Shown: positions 12,398-24,089 of the stretch, piece after piece
Position numbering within the stretch: position 1 is the first letter of the stretch
Layout of the letters: each line of letters starts with the position of its first letter
The notes under the pieces: model-generated
Told to the model about the DNA's origin: nothing
What the model saw: only the letters and a program-made list of their open reading frames with translations
Databases searched by the model: none
Assembly (NCBI GenBank): GCA_949592205.1
Contig: CATIUR010000002.1
Location: 4,434,501 to 4,498,500, forward strand
Direction: 5' to 3'
Length of the DNA stretch: 64,000 nt
Origin: Helichrysum umbraculigerum
Lineage: Eukaryota; Streptophyta; Magnoliopsida; Asterales; Asteraceae
Position numbers and translations under genes: made by a program

Positions 12398-14091
12398 TTA
12401 GTACTTATGGGACACCCAAGCCTTGATAAACTTGGGTTGTCTACTCTCGTCCATAATCATCACATCCATGAGTTTATGATATTTTAAAAACTCAGTTGAT
12501 TTCATAGATGTGTTGTTTGTGGATTTTGGTTTCCAAACCTGATTAGGTTCGGATAATTTGTTTTCAACAATGTTGTGCTGTTGAATTTGAGGTCTACTAG
12601 GCACAACTTTGTTTACTCTAGCCATAGGTTTTGGAGAGTTTGATGCACAACTAGATACAAGCGAATACGAACGACGCCTTGAAAAAAAATTCCTAAAAGA
12701 GGAAGTTCTTGGCATCCCTCTACCAAACCTATCTAGGGATAATAACTTACAATCCCTAATGATATGGCCCTGTTGACCACAATACGTCTCTCAACATAAG
12801 ATCGATTCCAATGGGTTCCCTCAAATCGTTTCGGTGGAGGACAATATACAGAAGGTCTATGAACAGGAACATTTGTTGAACATGCACTCTTTGGTGAACA
12901 TGTTGAACTAGATGTTCCTAAGGTTGAGTTAGTTGATGTTACACACTTATTATTTTCAGATTTATCAACTTTTGAAGATTCATTGTCAACCTTAGTTTTG
13001 CCTTTGCATTTAAAACGTTCATCATTTTCAGTTGTAATGATGAAATTTTCAGGTTTGACATTTATTTTCTCAACCTTAATGGTAGACTCTTCTGGTATAT
13101 CTTCTACCACAACAACCTCCTCAACACTAACCGGAGGTTTATTTTCAGCTTTAACAAATGTAGGCCTAACAAGCTCGGCCTGTTTAACTTGCTCATTAAC
13201 TGGTGCATTAACAGAATTTGTGTCTACTTTGGAAGAAGAAGGCACAAAGTCTTTGATTGCATCCTTAATAGGCATCTGAAGATAGTTCATGGGAGGAGGT
13301 ACATGGTTATATCCAAGACCTGCCTTGCTTTTCGTATCAGTCCTTTGCTTATCAAGGATATGATCAAATATCATGGATGACGTAGCAAAATTTGACATTT
13401 TTCGTTTAAGATCATCTACTTCAGATTTAGAGTCCTCAAGTTCTTTCTTAAGTAAAGTTAATTCTTTCAAATAACTATCTATAGCATCTTGTTGACTATA
13501 GATTTTAGCTTTGAACACTTTAGACTCATCTTGATAGGCTTTGAATCTCTTTTCATAAGTTAATTCATTTGCTTTCAAAACCTTGTTTGCCCGTGTCATA
13601 TTTTCGAGATTTGATTGCAGGTTTTCATTGTCATCCCTATACCTGTTGTTAGAACCAGTTAATTGAATACAAGATAAACATTTGTAAGCATCAGAATCAA
13701 CCTCTTTTATTTGAGCCACGAATGCACTGTTTTGAGGTTCTTCTTCCTTTTTATATCCACCGCAGCGCTTTTCGATGGCAACCCAAAGATCATATGCAGT
13801 ATTGTGATGATTAAACAACTTTAAGATCCCCGTTGATAAAGACCTTTGAATTGCTGTGAGAGTCTTACGTTCATCATCAAAATCTTTACGTTCTTTTGTT
13901 GTCATTGATATATATGGTTTTTCAATTGTTGTTCCTTCAATGACTGGCCTTTCATATCTCTCAATTAAAGGAAGCCACATGTCTGGATCATTGGAAGAGA
14001 TGTAGGCCTTAAAATCTTTTCTCCAGCTTGAGTAGTTGGTATCTTGGGTGAACATCGAAGGCGTATTGCGAACACTATGTAGGAGCGACAT
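12398..14091 (-). pseudogene. Copia H gag, internally deleted and frameshifted
   Basis: Minus-strand gag; start chosen at MSLLHSV (14091), which lines up with other copia gags here, although the frame is open up to 14190. Residues MFTQDTNYSSW to WVAIEKRCGG match the gag N-terminus. The next segment jumps straight to the part after the first zinc knuckle (CLSCIQLTG), so about 300 residues including the capsid-like second half and first CCHC are gone. A coiled-coil-like middle follows. Near 12783-12740 the second knuckle (CGQQGHIIRDC) is in a shifted frame, which then continues MPRTSSF to the stop at 12398. Followed by no pol. Probably a gag-only, non-autonomous derivative. Confidence 0.8.
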
Positions 14092-14764
14092 CTTTAAATA
14101 TTGAAAACACAAACTACCAAATTTTCCCTCCAAAATTTTCGGTTTGAAAATATCGAAAACTTTCCGAGTAAAACTAAACTTTTCCGACACTAAAATTAAG
14201 CACTTTCAAGCTCAAAAACAAAAATTTGGAGATCCGACAATTTTCCCACGAAATAATAAAAAAAAATTTTAATTTTTTTTAAATTAAATAAAAAAAATTA
14301 AAATAAAATAAATAAAAAAATAAAAATAATAAAAATAAAAATAAAATAAAGAATATTAATGATAGTAATATCTTTCTTTTTTTTTTTTAATTTAAAAAAT
14401 TTTTTTTTTAATTTTTTAATTTTTTTTAGAGACACTAGGGAAGTGTCGCTAAAAGCGTCGCTGAAAAAGTGTCGCTGATGAATAGAGCTGAGACACTTGA
14501 TTAAGTATCGCTTGGAAGTGTCGCAGAAAGTCAGGAAGTGTCGCTAAAACGCGCAGCAGCAGCAGCAAAAAAACCCTAAAAATCGTAAAAATTCGAAACC
14601 CTAACGATTTTCGACGAACGAAACACCAAAATTCTCAGAAAATCGTTCCGGAAACGATCTAAGCTATTCCCAATGATCAGAAACAAACTAAAACACGTAA
14701 ATCTCTCACGTACCTTCGTTTTTAACCCGAAAACACGTCCAAAAACGATCCAAAATCACCGAAA
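14092..14764 (-). repeat. H leader: A/T low-complexity tract and palindromes
   Basis: Minus-strand leader between primer site and gag. 14250-14425 is almost pure A/T. 14428-14545 holds GCGACACTT/AAGTGTCGC type pairs. No coding seen. Confidence 0.7.
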
Positions 14765-14776
14765 GCTCTGATACCA
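14765..14776 (-). other. Primer-binding site of H
   Basis: Minus strand TGGTATCAGAGC, two bases inside the LTR end, initiator tRNA-Met type. Confidence 0.85.
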
Positions 14777-14778
14777 GT

Positions 14779-14791
14779 TGAAAGGCCCTTT
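14779..14791 (-). mobile_element. Right LTR (5' LTR) of H, inner fragment
   Basis: Thirteen bases (tgaaaggcccttt) of H's 5' LTR left of the Copia-1 insertion; the rest is 27206-27638. ccttt at 14787-14791 is the target repeated at 27201-27205. Confidence 0.85.
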
Positions 14792-15201
14792 TGTTAGTAC
14801 ATGTTTAGTGTCTGTCAGTTGGTCTAGCTCGTAGTTTGTATTTAGGTTTGTGTTTCCTGACTCCTGCGACGTAGCGTGTAACGTCGCAGGTGCGACGTCA
14901 GGTTTTGGGCCTGCGACGTAGCCAACGTCGCATGGGCTTGGGCCTGCGACGTAGCGTGTGACGTCGCAGGTGCCAGGTTTTGTATAAATTCGTTTTACGT
15001 TTTCTGTTTTAGGGTTGACGAAACCCTAAACGCAATTAATCGAAATCTCTGTAATCTGACCGATTATTATTCAATATAATACGTTTCGTTTGATATTCAT
15101 TGCGTATTGATTGTTCGTGTGTTTAGTATTTAACTTAATCGTTGATTCCGCAAACGATTGAGTGACTCGGTTCGTACTAGATCCAAGGTTAGGGACAAAC
15201 A
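14792..15201 (+). mobile_element. Copia-1 5' LTR
   Basis: 410 bp, TGTTAGTACATG to gggacaaaca. Only about four single-base differences from the 3' LTR were seen by eye, so the insertion is recent. TATA-like TATAAATT at 14983-14990. Three GCGACGT/ACGTCGC pairs at about 14865-14970, two with an 8-base centre. Confidence 0.95.
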
Positions 15202-15203
15202 AC

Positions 15204-15215
15204 TGGTATCAGAGC
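15204..15215 (+). other. Copia-1 primer-binding site
   Basis: TGGTATCAGAGC two bases after the 5' LTR; initiator tRNA-Met type. Confidence 0.93.
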
Positions 15216-15705
15216 AGAAAGTGCTCGTTTTGGCGATTCGGATCGAGTTTGGGATTTAAAAGGACGTGATATTATTGTGTTTTTGTGTTTATCACGTTTG
15301 TTTTGTGTTTTTACAGGTTTTCGATCAGTATTACTGAGATTATTGAAGGTTTCCGTCGTTCAACATTCGTGGTTTTCGTGTTAGGGTTAAAAATTCGTTT
15401 TTAGGGTTTTTGGCCGCAGATTTTCGCGTTTTGCGACGTACCATTACGACGTAAGCTGCGACGTCGCGTGCGACGTAGTCATTTGGACTTTAATTAGTCT
15501 GTGCGACGTCGTGTTGCGACGTAGTGTGATTCTGCGACGTCCTCTGCGACGTCAGCTGCGACGTACCTCTCAACGTCGCATATTCTAATTCTTAATTGAA
15601 TCCTTTGCTTTTGCGACGTACCTATCAACGTCGCATAATCTTTGTGCGACGTACCCATCTACGTCGCTAATATCAGAATTTTGTTTTTCCGATTAAGTAA
15701 TTAAA
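15216..15705 (+). repeat. Copia-1 leader with GCGACGT palindrome block
   Basis: Untranslated leader. About 15430-15672 contains dense GCGACGT/ACGTCGC words, including at least three GCGACGT-N8-ACGTCGC units just before the gag start. Confidence 0.88.
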
Positions 15706-18483
15706 ATGGCAGCTGATAAAGAGGATATTAGAGGACTGAGAGAAATGATTAAACAAAGTAATGACATAGGTTCAAGTAATAAGCCTCCACTATTTACTGC
15801 GGACATGGATTACGTGTACTGGAGAGACCGAGTTGAGCAATACATTGATTTTCATTGTCCAGAATTATGGGGACCATTACGTGAGAGTTATGTACCTCCA
15901 TTAGCCGAAGGAGAATACCGTGGTATTCGTCCTGCTAAGACCTATAAAGCGATGTCTCCCGAGGAGAAGATATATTTTGATACTGAAAGAAAATCTTTTT
16001 CAATGATTAAAATGTGTCTAACCAAGGATGTTCTTTGGCTTTTCAGAACTCATGAAATAGCCTTTGTTCTGTGGAAGGCAATTGAAACTCGTTGTGGAGG
16101 AAATGATAAGTACAAGGAAGCCAAGCTCGAACTGATTAAGAAACAGTATGATATCTTTGACATCCTTCCTAATGAAGACACGACTTCTTTATTCACTAGG
16201 TACTCATGGTTAGTTGGTGAGTTGTTTGAAGGGGGTTATACTTTTCCTTCAATTGAAGTAAATAAGAAGCTACTGGATGTGTTGCCAAGTTCTTGGGATG
16301 TTAAAGTTCAATTTTTAAAAGAAAATGAAGAACTTGCAAACATGTCTTTGGATACGTTGATAGGGGATCTTCAAGCTCACGCGATGGAGATTAAGAAGAA
16401 AGAAACTAGGTCTGGTGCTGCTGTTCAGAATCCTAGTGTGTATGGTGTTCAGATCAACTCTGGAAAGACTTATGGATCTGGAGTCGCCTTCGTGACAAAT
16501 ACAAATGCTCCATCAACTTCTTCTTCTGCTTCCGATGGGATTCATTCTGTTTTCATGACTGGACCTTCTTCAAATCAACAACAGGTTCAAGTCTCACCTG
16601 CTATTCAGGAGCAAGCTGCCATTTACACAGCTTTCTTAAGCTCATACAAGGATTTGGTTACTCAACCGAATCTTACTTTGGAGCTGACTAAGGAAGACTA
16701 TGCTCAGCTTGATGAAGATGATCTGGAGCAAATGGATTTAACTTGGAATGTGGCGATGATCACCCGAAGAATTCAAAAGTTCTTGCAGAGGACAGGGCGT
16801 AAAAGTTTGGAAGGTGATGGAAAGACTGGCTTCGGATTTGACAAGAGTAAGGTCCGATGTTACAATTGTCAAAATTTGGGTCACTTCGCCAGAGAGTGCG
16901 AGAAACCCAAAATGCCAGCATCGGGATTCACAACACCATCTACTCCTCCAAAGGCCAAAGAAATGGAAGTTTCTAAGAAAGGGATTGCTGATAATGCCCT
17001 GATTGCCTTTCAGCCTACAAGTCAAGATTGGACGCCTGTCTCCCAGCATTACCAACAGTGTCTGATGGCTCACATTGTGAATGAGGTACATGATGAACCG
17101 TTAAATTGTATCTCATGTATTAAGTTAACTGAATCTCTAAAGGCATTTCAAAATGAAACCGTAGAGTTGAGGAAAAAGAATGAAAAACTAACCGAGTCAA
17201 ATAATTTCTTAAAAGCTAATGAGAAACTTTATGAAAAACATCTTGAGGCTCATCGGTTAGATACTCAGAAATATAAATCTAAGGTTTTTAGTCAAGAAGA
17301 TGCCATTAAAAGCTATCTTGTTGAAATTGAATTACTAAATAAAGAACTTGCAGATTTAAAAGCTGAGTATGAGAATTATAAGAGTAAAATCTTAGGTTCA
17401 AATTCCTCAACGGTTGTTTTTAATGAAATTCTTAGCAAGCACGGTACTAAAGGGAAAAAGAATGAGGGATTGGGATACAACTCAGTCCCTCCTCCTACTA
17501 CTCATTGTCCCCTGCCTGTTAAGGAAGGCTTTGAAGAGATTCCAGTTGATTGGTCAAAGCTTTATAGTATAAAAGCTAAAGATGCTAAAGAGACCAAACA
17601 CAACAAACCGGCAAAGGAGAAAACCAAGCGGCCAGAGTACCCCTTGCCAACGTTTGTTAAGTCTGTGCATAAATCTCCTGTTAGTGTTAAGGAGAGTGTT
17701 GAGTTAAAGAATGAATCTCCTGTTATTATTGAGGAGATTGTTGAGATTGAGGACATTACGGATCAGGAGTATCCTGAGGTTAAGAAGGTTGAAGTTAAAC
17801 CTGAGAAAGTAATTTCAAAGGTTGAACCTGAAATTAAGGTTCAACCAAATAAGGGAAAAGCTAAGGTTTTTAATTCGAAACAACAAACTTTACAGTCACC
17901 TGCAAAGATTTTGCAAAATAAAATAGTAAATGAAAGAGTTTCGCATGATAAACCTTCAACTTCAACCTCTCAACCAAAACAAACACTTTCTAAAACATGT
18001 ACGCATTGTTCATGTTCTAGAAATGTTTCTCCACCTCCTGTGGTAATTCCTCAGCCTCAACCGTTTGTTGAGACTCGTTCTTGTTTCTACTGCAAGAAAC
18101 AAGGACATTTAATCCGTGAATGTCCAAAGCTGTCAAATCAGCGATATGGGAGAGAGATGCCTAGGACATCTGTTTATAGAAACTCTTTTTCTAAATCTCC
18201 ACCTAGGCGTTACTCAAACTCTCCCAAGCCTGTTTCGAAACCAAGTAATGTTGAGCAAAAACCTTTGCCAATTCAAAAGCCCAACATTACTTCTAATATC
18301 AATTCCGAATCTTCAAAAGTTTGGAAACGAAAAGAGTCTGATGTTGACTCTTCAGTCGTCAACAATAACACATCAGATAAAATTTCTAATTTGTTTAAAG
18401 ATAAAATCCTATCTGACGTGCTTATTGTTGATGACCACGGTCGACCTAAGTCTGTAAAGGCTTGGGTCACCGTTTCTCACTAA
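15706..18483 (+). CDS. gag: Copia-1 gag polyprotein with two zinc knuckles
   Basis: An uninterrupted 925-aa frame encoding the structural protein of the virus-like particle. The ATG (MAADKED) follows the palindromic leader and aligns with G gag. Residues about 20-250 are the copia gag-polypeptide (UBN2-like) region (YWRDRVEQYI, WKAIETRCGG). The first CCHC knuckle CYNCQNLGHFAREC is at 385-398. Residues about 460-570 are Lys/Glu-rich with heptad-like character. The second knuckle CFYCKKQGHLIREC is at 793-806, before a basic Ser/Pro-rich tail. At 925 aa it is long for a plant copia gag, and two knuckles about 400 residues apart are unusual. SIRE/Maximus affinity is suspected from the large gag and the extra ORF, but not proven. 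Confidence 0.93.
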   Translation: MAADKEDIRGLREMIKQSNDIGSSNKPPLFTADMDYVYWRDRVEQYIDFHCPELWGPLRESYVPPLAEGEYRGIRPAKTYKAMSPEEKIYFDTERKSFSMIKMCLTKDVLWLFRTHEIAFVLWKAIETRCGGNDKYKEAKLELIKKQYDIFDILPNEDTTSLFTRYSWLVGELFEGGYTFPSIEVNKKLLDVLPSSWDVKVQFLKENEELANMSLDTLIGDLQAHAMEIKKKETRSGAAVQNPSVYGVQINSGKTYGSGVAFVTNTNAPSTSSSASDGIHSVFMTGPSSNQQQVQVSPAIQEQAAIYTAFLSSYKDLVTQPNLTLELTKEDYAQLDEDDLEQMDLTWNVAMITRRIQKFLQRTGRKSLEGDGKTGFGFDKSKVRCYNCQNLGHFARECEKPKMPASGFTTPSTPPKAKEMEVSKKGIADNALIAFQPTSQDWTPVSQHYQQCLMAHIVNEVHDEPLNCISCIKLTESLKAFQNETVELRKKNEKLTESNNFLKANEKLYEKHLEAHRLDTQKYKSKVFSQEDAIKSYLVEIELLNKELADLKAEYENYKSKILGSNSSTVVFNEILSKHGTKGKKNEGLGYNSVPPPTTHCPLPVKEGFEEIPVDWSKLYSIKAKDAKETKHNKPAKEKTKRPEYPLPTFVKSVHKSPVSVKESVELKNESPVIIEEIVEIEDITDQEYPEVKKVEVKPEKVISKVEPEIKVQPNKGKAKVFNSKQQTLQSPAKILQNKIVNERVSHDKPSTSTSQPKQTLSKTCTHCSCSRNVSPPPVVIPQPQPFVETRSCFYCKKQGHLIRECPKLSNQRYGREMPRTSVYRNSFSKSPPRRYSNSPKPVSKPSNVEQKPLPIQKPNITSNINSESSKVWKRKESDVDSSVVNNNTSDKISNLFKDKILSDVLIVDDHGRPKSVKAWVTVSH

Positions 18484-21400
18484 TCTCCTTCGTTTGTGTG
18501 TTGCAGCAGTCAGAACGTGTTAAAGATAGTGAATGGTATTTGGATAGCGGCTGCTCGCGACATATGACAGGCGATGTATCTCTTCTTGTGGATATTAAAC
18601 CATACGCAGGAGGATATGTTGCTTTTGCTGGAGATACTGGGGGAACCATTTCCGGAAGAGGAACGTTAACTAACGGCAATGTTAGTTTTGAAAATGTGAA
18701 CTACGTGGAACAGCTTACGCACAACTTGCTAAGTGTTTCACAGGTCTGTGATAAAGATTATACCACTGCGTTCACAAAGACAGAGTGCGTGATACTGAAG
18801 CCTGGGTATGTCATTCCAGAAGAATGGGTGTTACTGAGAGCACCAAGAAAGAATGACACATACATTTTGAACATGAGAACTGTTGAGACCTCGAACGAGT
18901 ATACGTGTCTCTTGTCTAAGGCTTCTGAAAAGGAATCACTACTTTGGCACAGACGAATGAGACATATTCATTTCCGAAAAATGAATTTCTTGACTAAAAA
19001 TGACCTAGTGCTAGGAGTTCCGAAACAGTCATTTGCTCTAAAGGATGACTGTATCTCCTGCCAAAAAGGAAAGCTACGTAAGAAGTCCCATAAGTCTAAG
19101 CAGGTGAATTCTATAAATGCTCCATTGGAACTACTGCATATGGATCTTTTCGGTCCAGTGTCTACAAAGAGCATTGGTGGTCGGTCTTACTGCTTGGTAG
19201 TTACTGATGACTACTCAAGGTTTTCGTGGGTTTATTTTTTGACCACAAAGGGGGAAACTCCTGAGATTCTGATGTATTTGTTGGACAAGTTGGCAAATAT
19301 GTGCAACTTGAAGGTGAAGAGGATACGAAGCGATAATGGAACTGAATTCAAGAACTCAACTCTCGAATTGTTTTGTGCTACAAGAGGTATTGAGCATCAA
19401 TTTAGTGCTCCGAGAACTCCACAACAGAATGGAGTTGCAGAAAGGAAGAACAGGACAATCATAGAGACAGCTCGGACTATGTTAGCTGACTCCAAGTTAC
19501 CAATTATCTTCTGGGCTGAGGCAGTTAATACTGCCTGTTATGTTCTCAACAGAGTACTCACGGTTAAGAAAAAGAACAAGACGTGTTATGAACTTTTCAA
19601 TAACCGTAAGACAAATCTGCAGTTCCTAGAACCATTTGGGTGTCCATGCCTGATCATGATAACAAAAGATAAGGTCTCTAAGTTTGGTGATAAAGCTGTT
19701 GAAGGGATTTTTCTTGGATATTCAGTCAACTCTCCGAACAAAAGAGTCTTTAACAAATCATCGAATCAGATTGAGGAGCATTTTGAAGTGAAATGTTTAA
19801 GGTATACGGAACCTCCTCAAGGAACAGGTCCGGATTGGTTTTTCAACTATGGAAACCTCTTCAACTCTTTCAATATTCCGGAAGAAGATGAAACAGAAGA
19901 ATTGGTTTCTATACTTCATGAGCTTGATCTTACTCAAGATACATCTGTACATAATAAACCATCCGACCCATCTCCCAATGCAACACCCGCACCTCCACCG
20001 ACTAATCCTACACATCCACCAACTACACCTACACCTTCACAAACAACACCCACACAACCACAACCAACAACCAAATCACCACCAACTACACCATCTCCTA
20101 CTCCACCATCTTCGGCTGCTCATTCTAAAACAGTTTATAACTACACAAAGGAGCTTTCATATGATCCAAACATGCCTCCTTTAGAGGAACCTCAAGAAGA
20201 AGATGAAATGGAAGAAACAATGGCCTACTCTCACTTATTTTCTCATGAAGATGAAGGAGAAGAAGAAGAGTTAGCCTCTCCTGAGTCTGCTGCTACACCT
20301 GAAACTGAGGGAGATTTGAACAATCTGGGTGTGGATCTTGTGCCAGGTGCCATACCAGAAACTCGTATACATAAAGATCACCCCATTGATAATATCATTG
20401 GTGATCCTCATGCATCTGTTCAAACACGACAGAGCAAAGCAGACTTCAGCTCAGCAGCTTTTGGGACTTATAGCTCATATCGATTCATGTCATTTGTCTC
20501 AAATTGAACCTAAAAAGGTTGAACAAGCCTTAAAGGATTCATCTTGGGTCGAGGCTATGCAGGAGGAACTACAGCAAATAAACAAGATGAATGTTTGGGA
20601 AATTGTTCCTCTACCCAAGGGTGCTCACTTGACGGGTACTCGTTGGGTTTTCCGTAACAAAATGGATGATCGTGGGGCAGTTATTCGTAATAAAGCCCGT
20701 CTGGTAGTTCAAGGATATAGTCAACTAGAAGGTATTGACTATGATGAAGTTTTCGCTCCTGTCGCTCGTTTGGAATCAATTCGAATTTTTCTAGCCTATG
20801 CTTCTTTTAAAGGATTCCGTGTGTATCAACTTGACGTAAAGTGTGCCTTTCTTTATGGAGATGTCGACGCAGTGATTTATGTGTGTCAACCTCCCGGTTT
20901 TGAAGACCCAAAGCATCATAATCATGTTTGCAAACTGAAGAAAGCTTTGTATGGTCTTCATCAATCTCCTCGACTTTGGTATGAGCGACTTGCCAAGTAC
21001 TTGCTGAAGAATGGTTTTGACAGAGGACAGATTGATAGCACGCTTTTCATCAAACGGGAAGGAGCGGATTTGTTACTTGTGCAGGTCTATGTGGACGACA
21101 TAATTTTTGGATCAACTAATGATCAGTTATGCAAGGATTTTGAAAGATTGATGAAATCTGAGTTTGAAATGAGTGCTATGGGAGAACTCACGTTCTTTCT
21201 GGGACTACAGGTTGAGCAATCTGACAATGGAATTTATATCCACCAGTCAAAATATGTCACTGACATGTTAAAGCGATATGAATTGCTCAACTGTAAACAC
21301 TACGGCACTCCAATTGAAGCAAGACACAATCTTGGACCTAATGAGGACGATGAAGATTGTAAGGAGAAAGACTATCGCTCAATGATAGGCTCTCTCATGT

Positions 21401-22040
21401 ACCTGACTGCCTCAAGACCAGATATAGTGTTTGCTGTTTCTCTCTGCTCACGATTTCAAGCAAATCCGAAGGTGTCTCATATGAAGGCAGTAAAACGCAT
21501 TTTTGGATATCTCGCTTTTAGGCCATCTCTGGGTCTATGGTATTCAAACGAGAAAAACTTCGAGTTAACTGCCTATTCGGATTCGGATCTTGGTGGCTGC
21601 AAGATAGATATGAAGTCAACAGTGGAGGATGTCAGTTCCTTGGATCGCGCTTAGTTTCTTGGCAGTGCAAAAAGCAGACTGCGGTAGCTATTTCCACAGC
21701 TGAAGCCGAGTATGTTGCTGCTGCAAGTTGCTGTTCTCAAGTTCTCTGGATTCAGCATCAGCTGCGTGATTACGGGTTCAATCTCTCTATGACTCCTATT
21801 TACATTGATAATACAGCTGCTATATCTATAACACACAATCCCGTACAGCACTCTAAGACCAAACATATTGAACTTAGGTTCCACTTCATACGGGATTGCT
21901 TTGAGAAACACCTTATAGATGTCGTACATATAGATACCCTTAAGCAGTGTGCGGACATTTTTACAAAAGCCTTTTTGCGATCATGTTTTATTGAACTGGT
22001 CAATCTGATAGGTTTAAGGTTCTTTCAGTCAAAGAAATGA
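18484..22040 (+). pseudogene. pol: Copia-1 pol, two frameshifts
   Basis: Order protease, integrase, reverse transcriptase, RNase H, the copia arrangement. The frame is -1 to gag and opens only at about 18450; a TTGCAG acceptor-like site lies 20-30 bases after the gag stop. Protease DSG at 18543-18551. Integrase zinc finger: His near 18948 and Cys 19050/19059; catalytic D 19143, D 19332, E 19440 (VAERKN). A Pro/Thr-rich linker follows (about 19960-20110). Frame changes between about 20430 and 20480; the RT then has YVDD at 21088-21099. A single A appears lost near 21620 in the RNase H (KST|SGGCQF), shifting frame to the stop at 22038. All catalytic motifs survive, so it decayed recently. Confidence 0.9.
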
Positions 22041-23235
22041 TTTGTGACTTGGATTTTTAAGTTTTTAAATTAAATTAAAAAAAAAAAAAAAAGTCGCAAC
22101 AGCCATTCTTTATACTCTTTAGTATTAAAGAAAACGCAAGGTTGCTACATTTTTTAAAATAGACGTTGAAGTTGTGTCTGTAAACAACTTGGGATATGAT
22201 AGTACATCGGGTGACATGCACAAAATGGAATTTTAAGGTTTATCTTGGATGTGTCAGTAGGTTTATCTGACACACTTAAAACAGTTTTTATCTAAATTAT
22301 CTTCATCATACGATGTATTGGTAGGCATGGTACACACCAGTTTCTGAGATATTAAGAAGTCATTTAAATACTTGTCTATGATCATGTGGTAAACACCTTG
22401 TGATGTACGACTCTATGTCTTAATTCCTTAGCATAGCTTGACATACTTCTATTTTTAGATTGTATATCTGAGATCTTTTGGGGGAGTATGCTGATTGTTT
22501 CCTCTGTTGTACGTAAGTGCAGACCTGGTCTCAATTCAGCTTATTCTTAAAACTAAGCAAACGTGAGTCAAAGTACTTGCAACGTCTTAAATTTAAGGTA
22601 CTAAACAAGGTCGCCACTCAATTTGGTTTGACTGAGTTTGGTTTTGCTTACACCTGAATCAAGTTATGTTGCTCTGTTGTACGCAAGTACAGACCTGTCA
22701 CCGCTGGCTTGATTCTTAAAATTGATTCTCTTTTATTCTTTCTAAATTTAGAAACTATGTTCATGAATAAGTTATAGGGGTATATCTATGGTGAGGACCA
22801 TGGTGAAATATTCATACTAACAATAAAAGGTTAACTCACAGACACGGATGTAACGTGTTTAGGTGGACAAACAATACCAATAATTGTCTTGAAATAATTT
22901 TTATAAAAGATGTTTTAAATGTGCCACGTAAATTTAAAGTGGACAAATATACTGATGATCGAAATAACACTTACTATTCCTAATAAATGCATGTTATTCC
23001 GATATGATCCCTAATCAGACAACTCAACTCCGTCACCAAAAATAGAGTGTTAGTAATTTTATTTTGTTAATTTTTTACTTTTTGTAAAATTAAAGAAAAT
23101 ACCAAAAAGATTTTTTAGTTTTATGCTTTATTTTTATTCTGAGTTATTTTTCCCAAGTCACGAGTTATTTGGAAATTATTTGCTAAAATAACGAGTAAAC
23201 GGTTTGAAAAATTCAAAATTGGATAAAAATGTTAT
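22041..23235 (+). other. Conserved non-coding block after pol
   Basis: No coding frame. The first kilobase is shared with G (51361-52350) and, inverted, with gag-only H (about 11080-12130). It holds two copies of tctgttgtac-N4-5-gtacagacctg-like inverted words (22501-22528 and 22671-22699). Conservation outside coding suggests a cis-acting RNA or DNA role; the role itself is not visible. Confidence 0.8.
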
Positions 23236-24010
23236 ATGCGACGTCCCACTCTACGTCGCCTGCGACGTCCCAGTCTACGTCGCATGTAGGGTTAGACTAT
23301 ATATAGTCTCAACTGCGACGTAACATGTCACACTATTCACTATTCACGTGCGACGTACCCTGCGACGTAGCATTGGCGATTTGCGACGTAGCAATTTTCG
23401 AGCATTTTTCGTGATTTGTAGCAGTTTTCATTCCGATTCACTTACGTAGTTTTGATCTACTCGTTATTCCGCACACTTAGGTATCATATTCACCTTTTTT
23501 CACCGTGTATATTACGTTTAATTGCTATATATGTGATACGGGTTAAAAGGGTTTCGGTTTTGGGTTAAATTCGATGGTTAATTGGATGTTGTACCTATTG
23601 TAACTTATATTTTCGTAATCACCATCGTAGGACGCACCTTATTGTGTGATTGATTTTGAAAACCCCTAAAATCGAAGGTTAGGGTTTCTGGGTTGGGGCA
23701 CCTGTTCGTCAGTGCGACGTACGATGCGACGTCGAGGCCTACGTCGCTTTATTTAATTATTATTAATTTCCTACGTCGCCCTTTCCTACGTCGCTTTCTC
23801 TGCGACGTCCGATGCGACGTACCGTTCTACGTCGCTATTTTAATAAAGTGATTAAATTCACAATAAATTGCAAAATGCGACGTCCCTCTTGACGTCGCTT
23901 GAATTTTCTGCGACGTCCGGCCTTACGTCGCTTTTCAATTTATTTTGATTTTTGGCGACGTACAGTTCTACGTCGCTCTGTGTTAATGCGACGTAAGTGG
24001 CTCTGTCGCT
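23236..24010 (+). repeat. GCGACGT palindrome array upstream of ORF3
   Basis: Many GCGACGT/ACGTCGC pairs; at least seven have an exact 7-8-7 layout (for example starting 23238 and 23262). The array lies on both sides of a TATA-like word (23298-23306) and inside the predicted intron before ORF3. Confidence 0.9.
23298..23306 (+). promoter_or_regulatory. Possible internal TATA box for ORF3
   Basis: TATATATAG. Homologous positions in fragment I (27936-27943, TATATAAG) and in G (52614-52621, TATAAATA) also hold TATA boxes despite sequence drift around them. Inferred promoter of ORF3. Confidence 0.5.
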
Positions 24011-24087
24011 ACTTCCAGGAAGTTTGTAAAAATGTAACATTATTTTTCTAATCTTTTTCGAGTTGCAATCTGCTTCTGTTCTTGCAG
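23481..24087 (+). other. Predicted intron in the ORF3 leader
   Basis: GT at 23481 (cacttag|gtatcat) begins a segment conserved in I and G (ttcacc followed by tatat and cgtttaat). The acceptor cttgcag ends at 24087, two bases before the ORF3 start codon. The intron would be 607 bp and contain most of the palindrome array. Fragment I has the equivalent at about 28139-28802. Confidence 0.45.
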
Positions 24088-24089
24088 AT

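Noticed and set aside
12983..13380. Open frames opposite H gag
   Set aside because: Antisense shadows of the gag sequence.
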